Positions 41,512 to 52,108 are shown, counted from the stretch's first letter. The stretch is 64,000 nucleotides of DNA from Isobaculum melis (GCF_900111355.1 NZ_FOHA01000002.1:1-64000); one strand, 5' to 3'. Numbers and translations: made by a program. The notes: generated from the letters alone by a model not told the origin.

Positions 41512-42174
41512 TTAGCGAATAGCTGATAATAATAAATGATTAATGGTTGTTCGCACCTGTTTTCTAGCTTGCATAAAGTGCTGGTTATCCATTGAACGCA
41601 TCACTTCCATTAATCTTGGAATCATTTGTGCAGTATTGCGTTCCATGACACCTTTAATATCCTCATTACATCGTGACACTAAATCAATATGTGTCTGACT
41701 CACAAGCTCTGTCATATAATCATTTTGTGCCAGTGCAACAAACTCAACAATAAACGTACGCTCAATGGCAAAAAAGTAATGATAATCTTTTTTTTCTAAA
41801 TAGTCATTCATTAAGACTAGTTTATTAGAAAAATGCTGGATATCTAATGGAATTGATTTGGCTTCCACATGATTAATCACATGAATAAAAATAAGTTCGA
41901 TGAATTCTACTCGTTGGATGTATTTTTCTCTATCAATAAAAGGTGGATTCACAACTGCTCCTTTGTTTGATTCAATTGTGACAAAATTGTTTTGCTCTAA
42001 TTTTTGAATGGCTCTTCTAACTGGTGTACGGCTCATGTTTAATTCTTCCGCAATGGTTAATTCAATAATTCGCTCAAATGGTAAAATTTCTTTTAATTTG
42101 ATTTTATTTTGTAAATACATATAAGCATGCTCTTCGAGGTTCTTATATTTTTTTTCACCTATATTCGCCAACAT
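41512..42174 (-). CDS. GntR-family transcriptional regulator (FadR/FCD-like)
   Basis: DNA-binding regulator of 220 aa. The winged helix (about 15-75) contains ERIIELTIAEELNMSRTPVRRAIQKLEQNNFVTI, the GntR hallmark. The C-terminal all-helical ligand-binding domain (about 85-215) resembles the FCD group. ATG 42174 is taken as start, with GGAG 12 bases upstream; the open frame extends to TTG 42198, which lies 5' of that SD. Ligand and targets unknown; no metabolic operon adjoins it. Confidence 0.85.
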   Translation of the reverse strand: MLANIGEKKYKNLEEHAYMYLQNKIKLKEILPFERIIELTIAEELNMSRTPVRRAIQKLEQNNFVTIESNKGAVVNPPFIDREKYIQRVEFIELIFIHVINHVEAKSIPLDIQHFSNKLVLMNDYLEKKDYHYFFAIERTFIVEFVALAQNDYMTELVSQTHIDLVSRCNEDIKGVMERNTAQMIPRLMEVMRSMDNQHFMQARKQVRTTINHLLLSAIR

Positions 42175-42335
42175 CCTTATTTCTCGCTCCTTTTTCAATC
42201 AACATCATTTATCATTTTACAATAGTTTTATAGGGTATGTCTAGTGGTTGAAATAAATCCGATTATTTTATTAAATCAAAAGATTTCTGCACTTAAAATA
42301 ATGCCTCAAAGAATCTAAAGCTATCACAAACAACC

Positions 42336-43100
42336 TTATAGTGATTCTTTTAACGACGATTCTCTTTGCATTTTTTGACAGTCTTGATTTTCGTTTGAGA
42401 AAGTTTCAACTTGCTTGCATAAGGTTTCAAGTAAGTCCACTTGAATACTTTGAACTTCAAGTAATCGTTGCCATTGTGTTGTCATCATATGGTCCATTTT
42501 TTCATGTAATAACCGAATTTCTATTTCTGATTTTAAATTGACCTTATAATCATTTGTAGATTGCTCTCGATCTCTTGCTTCTTGTCTATTTTGACTCATC
42601 ATAATCACAGGTGCTTGAATAGCTGCCAAACAGGATAAGACAAGATTTAGTAAAATAAAGGGATAAGGGTCAAAAGGTTTCACAAAAATAGCAATTGAAT
42701 TAATGATAATCCAAGTTAATAACACAGCTATAAATGCAAAAATAAAAATCCAGCTACCACCAAATTTAGCTAATCTATCTGCTACTCTTTGCCCAAGTGT
42801 GCGTTGATTATCTACTGCTTTATTTGGTTCTTGCACAATCATTTCATCCTTAGCAATACTTTCAAGTACTTGTTGATGCAAAAGGCTCATTTCACTTTGA
42901 TCAAGTCCAATTGTAGCTCGTACGTATGCAATACGCTCTTGAATCAAATCAGCTTCACAAATAAAATAATCCTCTGCTACGTCCCCATACTTAGCTTTCA
43001 GATAAAGCTTGAATGTTTCTGGTAGCTCTTTTACATAGGTGCCTTCATTTGTAGAATAGACTTGCTGACACATCAAACAGGTTGTTTTTTCAGTAGTCAT
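42336..43100 (-). CDS. DUF1003 membrane protein with N-terminal Cys motif
   Basis: Membrane protein of 254 aa matching DUF1003: two close helices (WIFIFAFIAVLLTWIIINSI and YPFILLNLVLSCLAAIQAPV) flanked by GQRVADRLAKFGGSW before and MMSQNRQEARDRE after, the family signature. The N-terminus has CLMCQQV and a later Cys (FICEADL), which may bind a metal. The C-terminus is a coiled-coil. No assigned function. Confidence 0.85.
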   Translation of the reverse strand: MTTEKTTCLMCQQVYSTNEGTYVKELPETFKLYLKAKYGDVAEDYFICEADLIQERIAYVRATIGLDQSEMSLLHQQVLESIAKDEMIVQEPNKAVDNQRTLGQRVADRLAKFGGSWIFIFAFIAVLLTWIIINSIAIFVKPFDPYPFILLNLVLSCLAAIQAPVIMMSQNRQEARDREQSTNDYKVNLKSEIEIRLLHEKMDHMMTTQWQRLLEVQSIQVDLLETLCKQVETFSNENQDCQKMQRESSLKESL

Positions 43101-43189
43101 CGCTTTTCCCCCTCAAACTCATGATATTTCAGTCATTATAGCATAACCAGAGAAAAAAGAGGGATTTAACCTACTGCAATAACCTTTCA

Positions 43190-43846
43190 TTATCCTCCCC
43201 ATTGAATAGGTTTCTGATTAGCTTCTGTTAAATAATGATTGATTTGACTAAAAGGCTTACTCCCAAAAAAGCCGCGATGTGCTGATAAAGGACTAGGATG
43301 AACACATTCAATTATTTTATGCTGTGAATTGGTTAATAGAGGGACTTTTTTTCGTGCATCTGCTCCCCAAAGGACAAAAATAATGGGTTCAGCACGAAGA
43401 TTTAAGGCTTGAATGATACAATCTGTTAAAATTTCCCATCCTTGATTTCGATGAGAGGCGGCTTTTCCTGCTTCAACTGTTAACACAGTATTTAATAACA
43501 GTACTCCTTGTTCTGCCCAATCTGTCAAATTTTTATTGGTACGTTCAATGCCGACATCAGTCGCTAATTCTTTAAAAATATTTCTTAATGAAGGTGGAAA
43601 TTTTGCTTCTTCAGAAGCAATTGAAAAGCTTAACCCATGTGCTTGATGTGGTCCATGATAAGGATCCTGTCCTAATATCACAACCTTAACTTGTTGATAA
43701 GGCGTTAGCTTTAATGCCTGATAAATGTTTTCTTCCGCTGGATAAACTATTGTTTCAGCATAAGCGGTGTCCACAAAGGTTTGTAAGCTTTCAAAATAAG
43801 GCTTTTTTTGTTCCTTAGCTAATAAATTTTCCCAGTAAATATCCAT
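43190..43846 (-). CDS. ung: Uracil-DNA glycosylase (family 1)
   Basis: Base-excision repair enzyme that removes uracil from DNA, 218 aa. The water-activating motif GQDPYHGPHQAHGLSF (Asp and Tyr, about residue 60-75) and the DNA-intercalating motif HPSPLSAHRGFFG near the C-terminus are complete, as is LLLNTVLTVE. A single gene with SD GCAGGTAAAAC before ATG 43846; no partner operon is evident. Confidence 0.97.
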   Translation of the reverse strand: MDIYWENLLAKEQKKPYFESLQTFVDTAYAETIVYPAEENIYQALKLTPYQQVKVVILGQDPYHGPHQAHGLSFSIASEEAKFPPSLRNIFKELATDVGIERTNKNLTDWAEQGVLLLNTVLTVEAGKAASHRNQGWEILTDCIIQALNLRAEPIIFVLWGADARKKVPLLTNSQHKIIECVHPSPLSAHRGFFGSKPFSQINHYLTEANQKPIQWGG

Positions 43847-43883
43847 GTTTTACCTGCTTTCTCTTTCTTTTGATGCTTCACTT

Positions 43884-43923
43884 TTTAAAAAGCCCTCAAC
43901 TTTTATTATAGTTGGGGGCTTTT
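43884..43923 (-). terminator. Terminator after purB
   Basis: Arms AAAAAGCCCTCAAC (43887-43900) and GTTGGGGGCTTTT (43911-43923); the minus strand continues TTTTTAAAAAG. It lies 8 bases after the purB stop. Confidence 0.85.
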
Positions 43924-43930
43924 GGGTTTC

Positions 43931-45223
43931 CTATAAGCCAACACGCTCAAAGATTGTATCGACATTTTTTAAGTGGTATTGATAATCAAAAGCATCATCA
44001 ATTTCAGCTTGTGTTAAAACGGTTGTAATTCTTGCATCATTTTCTAATAAAGGTTTAAATTGGACTTGATTGTCCCAAGCTTCAGCTGTTTTAGGCTGTA
44101 CCAAATCATAAGCTTCTTCACGGCTCATCCCTTTATCAATTAGCTTTAGAAGCACTCTTTGTGAATAAATCAAACCAAAAGTAGCATCCATATTACGTTT
44201 CATATTTTCAGGAAAGACGGTTAGATTTTTAACAATATTTCCAAAACGATTGAGCATATAATTTAATAGAATGGTGCTATCAGGTAAAATAATGCGTTCT
44301 GCTGATGAATGAGAAATATCTCTTTCATGCCATAAGGTCACATTTTCAAAGGCTGTCACAACATGTCCACGAATCACACGAGCTAGACCTGACATATTTT
44401 CTGAACCAATTGGATTACGTTTATGCGGCATTGCAGAGGAACCTTTTTGACCTTTTGCAAAGAATTCTTCCACTTCTCTTGTTTCTGATTTTTGTAAGCT
44501 ACGAATTTCAGTTGCAAATTTTTCAATACTCGTTGCAATCAGCGCAATCGTACTCACATATTCCGCATGAAGGTCACGAGGTAAAACTTGGGTTGAAATT
44601 TCTTGCGCACGAATGCCTAATTTTTCACAGACAAAAGCTTCTACAAATGGTGAGATATTTGCGAAAGTCCCAACTGCACCACTAATTTTACCAGCTTCAA
44701 CACCTTTGGCTGCATGTTCAAAGCGTTCAATATTACGTTTCATCTCAGAATACCATAGTGCTAATTTCAAACCAAATGTGGTTGGTTCTGCATGGACACC
44801 ATGTGTTCGCCCCATCATCACAGTATATTTATATTCTTTGGCTTTCTCACTAATAATGGTTAAAAAGTTTTGTAAATCTTGACGTAAAATATCATTCACT
44901 TGCTTTAATTGATAACCATATGCCGTGTCGACTACATCTGTACTTGTTAAACCATAATGAACCCATTTACGCTCTTCCCCTAAAGTTTCTGAAACAGCTC
45001 TTGTAAAAGCGACTACATCGTGACGTGTTTCTTGCTCAATTTCCAAAATACGGGCAACATCAAAGCCTGCATTTTCGCGAATTTTGATCACATCTTCTTT
45101 TGGAATATCACCTAGCTCAGCCCAAGCTTCATCTGCTAAAATTTCTACTTCTAGCCAACATTTATAACGATTTTCATCTGTCCAAATGGCAGCCATTTCT
45201 GGTCTTGTATAGCGTTCTATCAT
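43931..45223 (-). CDS. purB: Adenylosuccinate lyase
   Basis: Purine-synthesis enzyme that cleaves SAICAR and adenylosuccinate, releasing fumarate; 430 aa. [14 protein letters not shown] is the typical opening. [14 protein letters not shown] and the signature loop [16 protein letters not shown] are present, and HERDISHSS supplies active-site residues. It follows purK by 28 bases. Confidence 0.98.
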   Translation of the reverse strand: MIERYTRPEMAAIWTDENRYKCWLEVEILADEAWAELGDIPKEDVIKIRENAGFDVARILEIEQETRHDVVAFTRAVSETLGEERKWVHYGLTSTDVVDTAYGYQLKQVNDILRQDLQNFLTIISEKAKEYKYTVMMGRTHGVHAEPTTFGLKLALWYSEMKRNIERFEHAAKGVEAGKISGAVGTFANISPFVEAFVCEKLGIRAQEISTQVLPRDLHAEYVSTIALIATSIEKFATEIRSLQKSETREVEEFFAKGQKGSSAMPHKRNPIGSENMSGLARVIRGHVVTAFENVTLWHERDISHSSAERIILPDSTILLNYMLNRFGNIVKNLTVFPENMKRNMDATFGLIYSQRVLLKLIDKGMSREEAYDLVQPKTAEAWDNQVQFKPLLENDARITTVLTQAEIDDAFDYQYHLKNVDTIFERVGL

Positions 45224-45251
45224 GTTCTCATGCTCCTCATTGATTCTAAAT

Positions 45252-46379
45252 TTAATCCCAAATTTCTGAATATTTGATAGCTTGCAAGGCCTGCTCTGTT
45301 TGATTTGCTAAAACAGTGACATGTCCCATTTGCTTAATGGCACCTATGCTATCTTCACCATAAAAATGAAAATGCCAATCTGGCTGTAGCGCGATTTGTG
45401 CATAAACATCCTCTAAATAACTACCTAAGATATTAACCGTTACAGCAGGCTGTAATAATTGAACTTCTGGTAATGGCCAGCCACAAATCCCACGAATATG
45501 CAGTTCAAATTGAGAAAAATCACACGCCTCAATTGAATAGTAGCCAGCATGATGGGGATGAGGAATCAGCTCATTCACATAAATTGTACCTGAGGATGTC
45601 ATCAGCATCTCAATCCCTAATACACCAACTAATTGCATTCCCTCAGCAATTTGTTTTCCTAAGCGTTGCGCCTCTTCATAAACATCCCCATCAATTCTTG
45701 CTGGAACAATTGATTGATGTAAGATATTTAAGCGATGATTGTTTTCCGAAACTGGTAAAATACTAACTTGTCCCTGTTGATTTCTTGCAATTGTCACAGC
45801 TAGTTCACGCTCAAAAGGAATCCATGCTTCTAGTACGCCAACCCCTCTTTTCAGGATTTCTTGACATAAATGAATATCTTCCTCTTCATACATTACCACT
45901 TGATCTCTACCCTCATGGCTATTTCTAGCTGTTTTTAAGACACAAGGAAAACCAATGCTTTCAACCGCTTTTTCGATATCTAAGGTATCAATCACTACTG
46001 CATAGGGCGCAATATTGATTTTATTGGCCTCTAAAAAAGCTTTTTCCAAAGAACGATCCTGTGTGATGGTTAACACTTCTAGCCCTTGAGGAATACGTAC
46101 TTTATTTTCAACAGAAGCTAATAAATCGATATCTACTTCTTTAAATTCATAGGTTAATACATCACATTTTTCCGCCATATGTCTGATTGCTTCTGGATTG
46201 TTACATGAAGCTTGAATTTGCCAATCTGCAACCTGCGCTGCTGATCCATTCAATTTTGCATCTAAGACACCTACTGAAAAGCCTAATTTTTTAGCAGCTA
46301 AAGCCAACATTCTACCATGCTGTCCGCCACCTATAATGCCAATTGTTTGTCCAGGTAAAACCATTTTAGTTGAGTTCAT
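45252..46379 (-). CDS. purK: 5-(carboxyamino)imidazole ribonucleotide synthase
   Basis: ATP-grasp enzyme of purine synthesis making N5-CAIR from AIR and bicarbonate, 375 aa. [20 protein letters not shown] is the N-terminal motif; the ATP-grasp region ([18 protein letters not shown] and [20 protein letters not shown]) follows. GGGGAGTAGCG precedes ATG 46379. PurE, its usual upstream partner, is not in this window. Forms a two-gene unit with purB. Confidence 0.96.
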   Translation of the reverse strand: MNSTKMVLPGQTIGIIGGGQHGRMLALAAKKLGFSVGVLDAKLNGSAAQVADWQIQASCNNPEAIRHMAEKCDVLTYEFKEVDIDLLASVENKVRIPQGLEVLTITQDRSLEKAFLEANKINIAPYAVVIDTLDIEKAVESIGFPCVLKTARNSHEGRDQVVMYEEEDIHLCQEILKRGVGVLEAWIPFERELAVTIARNQQGQVSILPVSENNHRLNILHQSIVPARIDGDVYEEAQRLGKQIAEGMQLVGVLGIEMLMTSSGTIYVNELIPHPHHAGYYSIEACDFSQFELHIRGICGWPLPEVQLLQPAVTVNILGSYLEDVYAQIALQPDWHFHFYGEDSIGAIKQMGHVTVLANQTEQALQAIKYSEIWD

Positions 46380-46527
46380 CGCTACTCCCCGTTACTTTAT
46401 TTAGCTTCATCTTTTTCTTTAAATGAGCCATTTGAAATGACACGTTCTTATTCATTCTATCAAGCAACAGAATGCCTGTCAAACCTATCATTCTAGGAAA
46501 TAACAGCTTTTTTATTCCACAAGTATC

Positions 46528-46896
46528 TTATAAAAAATAATAGACAAGTACAACAAGCACAAGTCCGACAATCCCATAAAGAATATCAATCCATTGAAAG
46601 GCTACTTGATGACTATATAAATAATAGCTTTCAGACAAAATTTGGCAAAAGCTTGTAAAAATCGCACAACTGCCAATCCATTTTAAGCTCGCTGCTTTTT
46701 TTTGGAGATAGGTAGACAAGAAAACGAGTGCCGGCGCCATCATCATGCTTGTTCCTAAATTAGGTGCACTGCCAAAATAGATTGGAAAGACAACTAATAG
46801 GTCTGGATAGGCCATTCGCACCCATAAGGTACTTCCCCAAATTGCAGATCCCAAAATCAGGAGGAAAATAGATGCATATCTTTGTTGCTTAATCAT
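46528..46896 (-). CDS. Small four-helix membrane protein, unknown
   Basis: Hydrophobic 122-aa protein with four predicted membrane segments (SIFLLILGSAIWGSTLWV, LGTSMMMAPALVFLSTYL, WIGSCAIFTSFCQIL, IDILYGIVGLVLVVLVYYFL). Not recognised. ATG 46896 overlaps the stop of the HD gene (ATGATTAA), indicating translational coupling; the frame extends back to 46932 inside that gene without an SD. Confidence 0.65.
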   Translation of the reverse strand: MIKQQRYASIFLLILGSAIWGSTLWVRMAYPDLLVVFPIYFGSAPNLGTSMMMAPALVFLSTYLQKKAASLKWIGSCAIFTSFCQILSESYYLYSHQVAFQWIDILYGIVGLVLVVLVYYFL

Positions 46897-47557
46897 AGGC
46901 GATACCTGGTTTTTGATAACCTGTTTCCTCATAGAAAGCTTCTAAAAAGGATAACATCCTCTCATGTCTTTGCTGTGCCTCTGCTTGTGCTGCCTTTGTT
47001 TGCATCAGCTCTTTAATTTTTAATAATTTTTCATAAAAATGATTGATACAAGTTGAGGGCATGTTCCGATAAGCTTCATTTGTCATTGCCTCACGAATCA
47101 AGATTGTTTCATCATATAATGCTTGCCCAGTAGCACCAGAATAAAGCAATGTTCTAGCAATCCCAATTGCGCCAATTGCATCTAAGCGATCTGCATCTTG
47201 CACAATTTTTGCCTCAAGTGTTTTTGGTTTTCGACCATTGCCACCTTTAAAACCAACACTATCAATGATTTGTTGAATTTCCTTAATAGCGGTTTGTGAG
47301 ACATTGATGCTTTGTAGCCATTCGTGTAAATCAAGGGTTACTTGAGCTGGATCTGCTACTAATTTTTCATCAGCCACATCATGTAAGAGTGCGGCCATCT
47401 CAATCAAAAAGGCATCTCCACCTTCTATTTTTTGCAACTTTTGTGCATTTAGCCACACTCTTTGTGTATGATCAAAGCCATGACCAGTCCCTTCATCTTT
47501 AAAAAAATGACGGACATATTGTTCTGTTTGTTGAATGATTTCCTCTTGATGAGACAT
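46889..47557 (-). CDS. HD-domain phosphohydrolase (YedJ-like)
   Basis: Metal-dependent phosphohydrolase, 222 aa. The HD motif elements are HGFDHTQRVW (first His), ALLHDVADEK (His-Asp) and VQDADRLDAIGAIGI (final Asp), the pattern of the YedJ/YpgQ group, of which some members hydrolyse nucleoside triphosphates or pyrophosphates. ATG 47557 has AAGGAG 9 bases upstream; the frame extends to 47602. The following membrane-protein gene overlaps its stop. Confidence 0.88.
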   Translation of the reverse strand: MSHQEEIIQQTEQYVRHFFKDEGTGHGFDHTQRVWLNAQKLQKIEGGDAFLIEMAALLHDVADEKLVADPAQVTLDLHEWLQSINVSQTAIKEIQQIIDSVGFKGGNGRKPKTLEAKIVQDADRLDAIGAIGIARTLLYSGATGQALYDETILIREAMTNEAYRNMPSTCINHFYEKLLKIKELMQTKAAQAEAQQRHERMLSFLEAFYEETGYQKPGIAYD

Positions 47558-47635
47558 TATTTCACACTCCTTATCAATTAGAACACTTAATGAAAGAAGC
47601 AAGCGTCATCCTAAGATACGTTTGCTTCATTGCTA

Positions 47636-48214
<579 letters not shown>

Positions 48215-48280
48215 TTATTTCCCCCTATCAATGTTTCCAAAGCTCTATAATGTTACATATCATACCATATTTTCCTTTAT

Positions 48281-48997
48281 TCAGATAGTTCTTTTTGTCT
48301 CTTCCTCTGTTTGATATTTCATGGCCTCTTCTTCACGATATTGTTCCATTTTCTTTTTAAATAGCATCCCATTTGTTGGCGGTGTATACGTAATCGCATT
48401 GGCACCTGCTGCAATGGTTTCTTGAATCGCAGCTTCTGTAGGTCCACCTGTTGCAATAATGGGTAGCTGAGGATATTGTGCTCTGATTTGTCTCACAATC
48501 TGAGCTGTTTTAGCACCACCACTTACATTAAAAATACTCACACCTGCTTTAATTTTCTCATCAATATCAGTAAATTCCGAAACAATCGTCCCAACAATTG
48601 GAATATCAACTGTTTCTGCAACTGCTTGAATGGTTTCTAATGGGGTTGGCGCATTTAAAACAACTGCTATTGCACCTTCCGCCTCAGCAAATAAACTAAT
48701 ATTTACAGAACGTTTGCCTTGGGTTAAGCCGCCTCCTACACCTGCAAAAACAGGGATATCTGCGACTGAGGTAATCCCTTGAATAATCGCTGGATGAGGG
48801 GTGAAAGGATACACAGCAATGACCGCATCTGCATTGGTATTTTTGATAATCGCAATATCTGTACTAAATAAAATAGACTGAATGGTTTTCCCAAAAATTC
48901 GAATCCCACTTGCTTGTTTAATGATTTCAGGCACTGTGACAATGTCCTTTTTTAAATAGGTGGTAATTTCTGGAATAAATTGTTTTTCGTCTGTCAA
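48281..48997 (-). CDS. TIM-barrel protein of unknown function
   Basis: Cytosolic (beta/alpha)8-barrel-like protein, 238 aa. Features include DIPVFAGVGGGLTQGKRSVN, the strand VDIPIVGTIVSEFTDIDEKI, AGVSIFNVSGGAKT and the C-terminal phosphate-binding-like PIIATGGPTEAAIQETIAAG followed by ANAITYTPP. This resembles class I aldolase or phosphate-binding barrels, but I cannot assign a reaction. The start is TTG 48997 with AAGGAGGGC upstream. It lies just 5' of xpt and could share its transcript. Confidence 0.7.
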   Translation of the reverse strand: MTDEKQFIPEITTYLKKDIVTVPEIIKQASGIRIFGKTIQSILFSTDIAIIKNTNADAVIAVYPFTPHPAIIQGITSVADIPVFAGVGGGLTQGKRSVNISLFAEAEGAIAVVLNAPTPLETIQAVAETVDIPIVGTIVSEFTDIDEKIKAGVSIFNVSGGAKTAQIVRQIRAQYPQLPIIATGGPTEAAIQETIAAGANAITYTPPTNGMLFKKKMEQYREEEAMKYQTEEETKRTI

Positions 48998-49069
48998 ATG
49001 AAGCCCTCCTTGAAAATTACTTTTCTATAGTTTAGTTGATTTTCTAAAAAAATACTACTGATCTTATTT

Positions 49070-49110
49070 TAAAAAGGAAAACAATGATGGTCAAAGCCAG
49101 TCATTGTTTC
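49070..49110 (-). terminator. Terminator after GH73 gene
   Basis: Arms AAACAATGA (49079-49087) and TCATTGTTT (49101-49109); the minus strand then reads TCCTTTTTAAAAT. It lies 14 bases after the stop codon. Confidence 0.6.
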
Positions 49111-49123
49111 CCTTTCCTTACGA

Positions 49124-49753
49124 TTATCGATCATACTCATCTAGCTGATACTGCTGAATCAGCTCAATTAATTTTTGGGCATAAGCAGGATCTGTTGCAT
49201 ATCCTGCTTCTTGTAGTGCATTTGCGGCCTGCTGATAAGAAGTCGCATTTCTGACTGCCAAATATTGATCTGGATTCCAAGTTGTTCCTACTAAAAATAA
49301 GTTTGCATGATCATCTATGGATTCTTTCCATGAATCATATTTTCTAAAACGCGCCTCTACTTCAATCCATTCATCATTGACAAATTCTGCGGTTTTCATC
49401 AGTACGGTTTGCTGCTGTTCAGTCCCTTTAATTCCAAAAAAATTATTATTCTCTTTTGAGAGTTCACTTTCTCCCCAATCAGATTCCAAGATTGCTTGTG
49501 CAATGGTAATACTTGGCAAGATTTGATAGGCCACTTGCTGCTGCTTTGCATAAGGTCCAATTTTTTGAATAAATTTTTCTTCTTTTGATAATTCTTGAGG
49601 TCGTTCAACAGCAACTTCTTCCTGTGATAATAAAAATGAACAAAATAAAATCAAGATAAAAGCCACAACAAAGAATAAGCTAGCACGAATCGTACGGCCT
49701 TGCTTGGTTGGACTTTTTAATTTTCTGATCCATTGATTGATTTTTTTCTTCAC
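49124..49753 (-). CDS. Membrane-anchored GH73 N-acetylglucosaminidase
   Basis: Peptidoglycan hydrolase of 209 aa. A basic N-terminus and one membrane helix (ASLFFVVAFILILFCSFLL) anchor the enzyme outside. The GH73 (FlgJ/LytG-type) domain spans about residues 60-205; the general-acid Glu is in AQAILESDWGES, and NNFFGIKG and FRKYDSW are family motifs. GTG start at 49753. Next to a LdcB-like carboxypeptidase, consistent with a wall-remodelling pair. Confidence 0.9.
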   Translation of the reverse strand: MKKKINQWIRKLKSPTKQGRTIRASLFFVVAFILILFCSFLLSQEEVAVERPQELSKEEKFIQKIGPYAKQQQVAYQILPSITIAQAILESDWGESELSKENNNFFGIKGTEQQQTVLMKTAEFVNDEWIEVEARFRKYDSWKESIDDHANLFLVGTTWNPDQYLAVRNATSYQQAANALQEAGYATDPAYAQKLIELIQQYQLDEYDR

Positions 49754-49777
49754 TTATTCATCACCACACCTGTCTCT

Positions 49778-50590
49778 TTACTTCTTGTTGTTTTGAACCG
49801 TATCGTCAACTAATTTTAGATATTCTTCTAGGGTTAAACCTTCTTCATAAATTTGTGTCGCATGATCAATCCCTACATAACGATAATGCCAGCCTTCATG
49901 AGCATAGCCTGTAATGTCTTCTTTTCCTGTTGGATAACGCATCACAAAACCATATTTATGGGCATTTTCTTTTAACCAAACTGCGCCATCATAGGCATCA
50001 AAGCGATCATCCAGCTCCCCAACATCATGATTATATTGTGGTGTCACAATATCTAATGCTAGACCTGTTTGATGCTCACTGGTACCTGGGTAAGCAATAT
50101 AATCTAAGGTTAGCTTTTTGGCTTCTTCTTCTGAATAACCTTGATTCAAGTAAGTTGCTATACTTTGATCATAAATCCCTTGTTGTGCTTCTACTGAGCG
50201 ATATCCAGAAATAAGTAAAAACTCAATGCCATCAGCTTGTGCTGCCTGCTTCATACTTTCATAAGCCGGAAAAATACGTTGATCCATGCTTTGATTGTTA
50301 TCTGCATTCTGAATTTCTAAACCTGCCACTTCATTTACTGGAAATTCTTTATTGGCTAAAATCAACTGCCAGTCAGTTTTATCAATCATGACACCTTTAT
50401 AGTCAATACTATGTTCTGTGATTGGTTTCAGCACTTCATTTTCAGGTGCTACTGTTGATTCATCAGATACTTGGCTTTCACTTGTTGATTCTTTTGCTGA
50501 TTGTGCTTCTTTTTTCTCTTGGCAACCACTTAATAAGAATAAGACGCCCATTGCCACTGCCATTGCTTTTACTTTTTTTTGTTTACTCAC
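49778..50590 (-). CDS. VanY/LdcB-like M15B carboxypeptidase lipoprotein
   Basis: Zinc D,D- or L,D-carboxypeptidase that trims peptidoglycan stem peptides, 270 aa. A lipoprotein signal (VLFLLSGC, Cys23) is followed by an acidic Ser/Glu linker. The catalytic domain (about 120-255) has SGYRSVEAQQ, the zinc motif SEHQTGLALDI and EGWHYRYV. LdcB type (acting on tetrapeptides) is more likely than vancomycin-type VanY, as no resistance genes adjoin. GTG start 50590 after GGGGG. Confidence 0.9.
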   Translation of the reverse strand: MSKQKKVKAMAVAMGVLFLLSGCQEKKEAQSAKESTSESQVSDESTVAPENEVLKPITEHSIDYKGVMIDKTDWQLILANKEFPVNEVAGLEIQNADNNQSMDQRIFPAYESMKQAAQADGIEFLLISGYRSVEAQQGIYDQSIATYLNQGYSEEEAKKLTLDYIAYPGTSEHQTGLALDIVTPQYNHDVGELDDRFDAYDGAVWLKENAHKYGFVMRYPTGKEDITGYAHEGWHYRYVGIDHATQIYEEGLTLEEYLKLVDDTVQNNKK

Positions 50591-50630
50591 TTTAAAGCCC
50601 CCATTTTAACATATCATTACTTTATTTGGT

Positions 50631-51206
50631 TTATTTTGGATGATCAAAAATAAAAGCATATGTGACAGATAAGACTTCTCTCACTGTACTTTTAATGCGA
50701 TATCCCTCATTGGTTTGCGCGGATAGTCCACTTGCATCAATTCCTACCCGTTTGGCTAACAGCAAGGAACGAAAGAGATGATAATCACTTGTCACAATGA
50801 CTGCTTTTTGAACACCAAATTTTTCTTTTGCATACATCAAATTTTCAATTGTTCGTGTCGATTGATTTTCTACTTGAATTCGCTCACTTGCAATCCCCAA
50901 TTCGATTAAATACTCTTTCATTGTATCCGCCTCAGTTGCCGTTTCATCTGCTCCCTGTCCCCCAGTGACAATCACCGAAACGATTGGATGTTCCTTTAAA
51001 TAAGCAGCTGCAGTTGTGAGTCGACTTTTTAAAACCGTCCCCGGCTCAGCAGGATTTCCAACAACTTTTGCGCCTAAAATAATCATTGTATCAGCAGAAG
51101 TATCTGGCTGTGTTTGAGAACCATGATACATCAATGCCACAATGAAACAAAAATAGCCTACGATCAAAATAACGAGCATTTTCACAATCCTTCTGATTTT
51201 CCTCAT
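50631..51206 (-). CDS. YdcF/SanA-type DUF218 protein
   Basis: Membrane-anchored DUF218 protein, 191 aa. One N-terminal helix (MLVILIVGYFCFIVALMY) is followed by the DUF218 domain: MIILGAKV, VSVIVTGGQGADE, ENQSTRTIENLMYAK and VTSDYHLFRS. The family is tied to envelope integrity (SanA, ElyC), mechanism unknown. ATG 51206 is used, with GAGGGGTG 7 bases upstream; the frame extends to 51230. Lies amid cell-wall genes. Confidence 0.85.
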   Translation of the reverse strand: MRKIRRIVKMLVILIVGYFCFIVALMYHGSQTQPDTSADTMIILGAKVVGNPAEPGTVLKSRLTTAAAYLKEHPIVSVIVTGGQGADETATEADTMKEYLIELGIASERIQVENQSTRTIENLMYAKEKFGVQKAVIVTSDYHLFRSLLLAKRVGIDASGLSAQTNEGYRIKSTVREVLSVTYAFIFDHPK

Positions 51207-51275
51207 GGCTTCCACCCCTCTAGCAACCACTTATTCTACTAGAAAAAATGTAAGCTTTCATTAAAAAAAATCCTA

Positions 51276-51932
51276 TTAATAATAAAGATGATTGACTTTT
51301 TCAACTGTAAATTGCTGATTTTCATAATTTAAAATGGTTGCTGATGCATTTTCAACGATATCAATATTCATCTCAAATAAATGATTTAACAGCATGCGAA
51401 TCACATTCCCATGAAGAACAATCAAAATATTTCCTTCTTCTCCTTGATGTGCTTCTACAACAGCCTTTAGACCCGCTTCCAATCTTGTAATCACCTCTAA
51501 ATAGCTTTCAGCATGCCCAGCTGGATCTAATAATTTCACTGTATCTTGGATTTCTGCTGAGTTAGAGCCTGCAATTAAATCTTCAAAATTCTCATAGCCT
51601 AATTTTTCAATAATTAAATCCCAGACAACTTGATTGAATTCTCCTTCAAACGAGCCAAAAAAAGTTTCTCTAAACTCAGGCATTGGCTGAACCGTTGTCT
51701 CCTGTAATGAGTGATTGTGTTCAATAATCAGATTGGCGGTTACAACTGTTCTTCTTAAATCACTTGAATAGGCTTGCAGAAATGGAATCTCTTTTGTATT
51801 TTTGGCAAAAACCAAAAGATCCTGTTCCCCTTTTTCTGTTAAGGGTGTATCAGACCAGCCTTGCACACGGTCATAATGATTCATAAAAGTTTCTCCATGT
51901 CTCACTAGAAATAATGACAATTTTTTGCTCAT
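51276..51932 (-). CDS. Histidine phosphatase (phosphoglycerate-mutase-like) family protein
   Basis: Cytosolic phosphatase of 218 aa. LFLVRHGETFMN holds the phospho-accepting His, SDLRRTVVTANLI the second Arg, and ILIVLHGNVIRMLL the second His. The closest group is the broad-specificity PhoE/GpmB-like phosphatases; substrate unknown. ATG 51932 has GAGG 9 bases upstream; the open frame runs back to 51947, whose ATG overlaps the SD. Divergent from the aspartokinase gene. Confidence 0.87.
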   Translation of the reverse strand: MSKKLSLFLVRHGETFMNHYDRVQGWSDTPLTEKGEQDLLVFAKNTKEIPFLQAYSSDLRRTVVTANLIIEHNHSLQETTVQPMPEFRETFFGSFEGEFNQVVWDLIIEKLGYENFEDLIAGSNSAEIQDTVKLLDPAGHAESYLEVITRLEAGLKAVVEAHQGEEGNILIVLHGNVIRMLLNHLFEMNIDIVENASATILNYENQQFTVEKVNHLYY

Positions 51933-52108
51933 ATTCATTAACCTCATTTACCATTGTATTTAGAATGCTTCTATTATACCATTAATCTACTAAAAAAATA
52001 TTTTATTTTTGACTACTTTTACTTTTTCTTGCTAAAAAAGCTTGCTTATTTGGACAAAAAAAGCGAGAATAGATACAATATTCTTAGAAAATAAAGGAAG
52101 TGACAGCA

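Noticed and set aside
44305-44685. 126-codon plus-strand frame within purB
   Set aside because: Antisense shadow of purB with no independent evidence.
52000-52108. Lysine riboswitch upstream of aspartokinase
   Set aside because: The gap is too short and AT-rich, with none of the conserved lysine-riboswitch elements.
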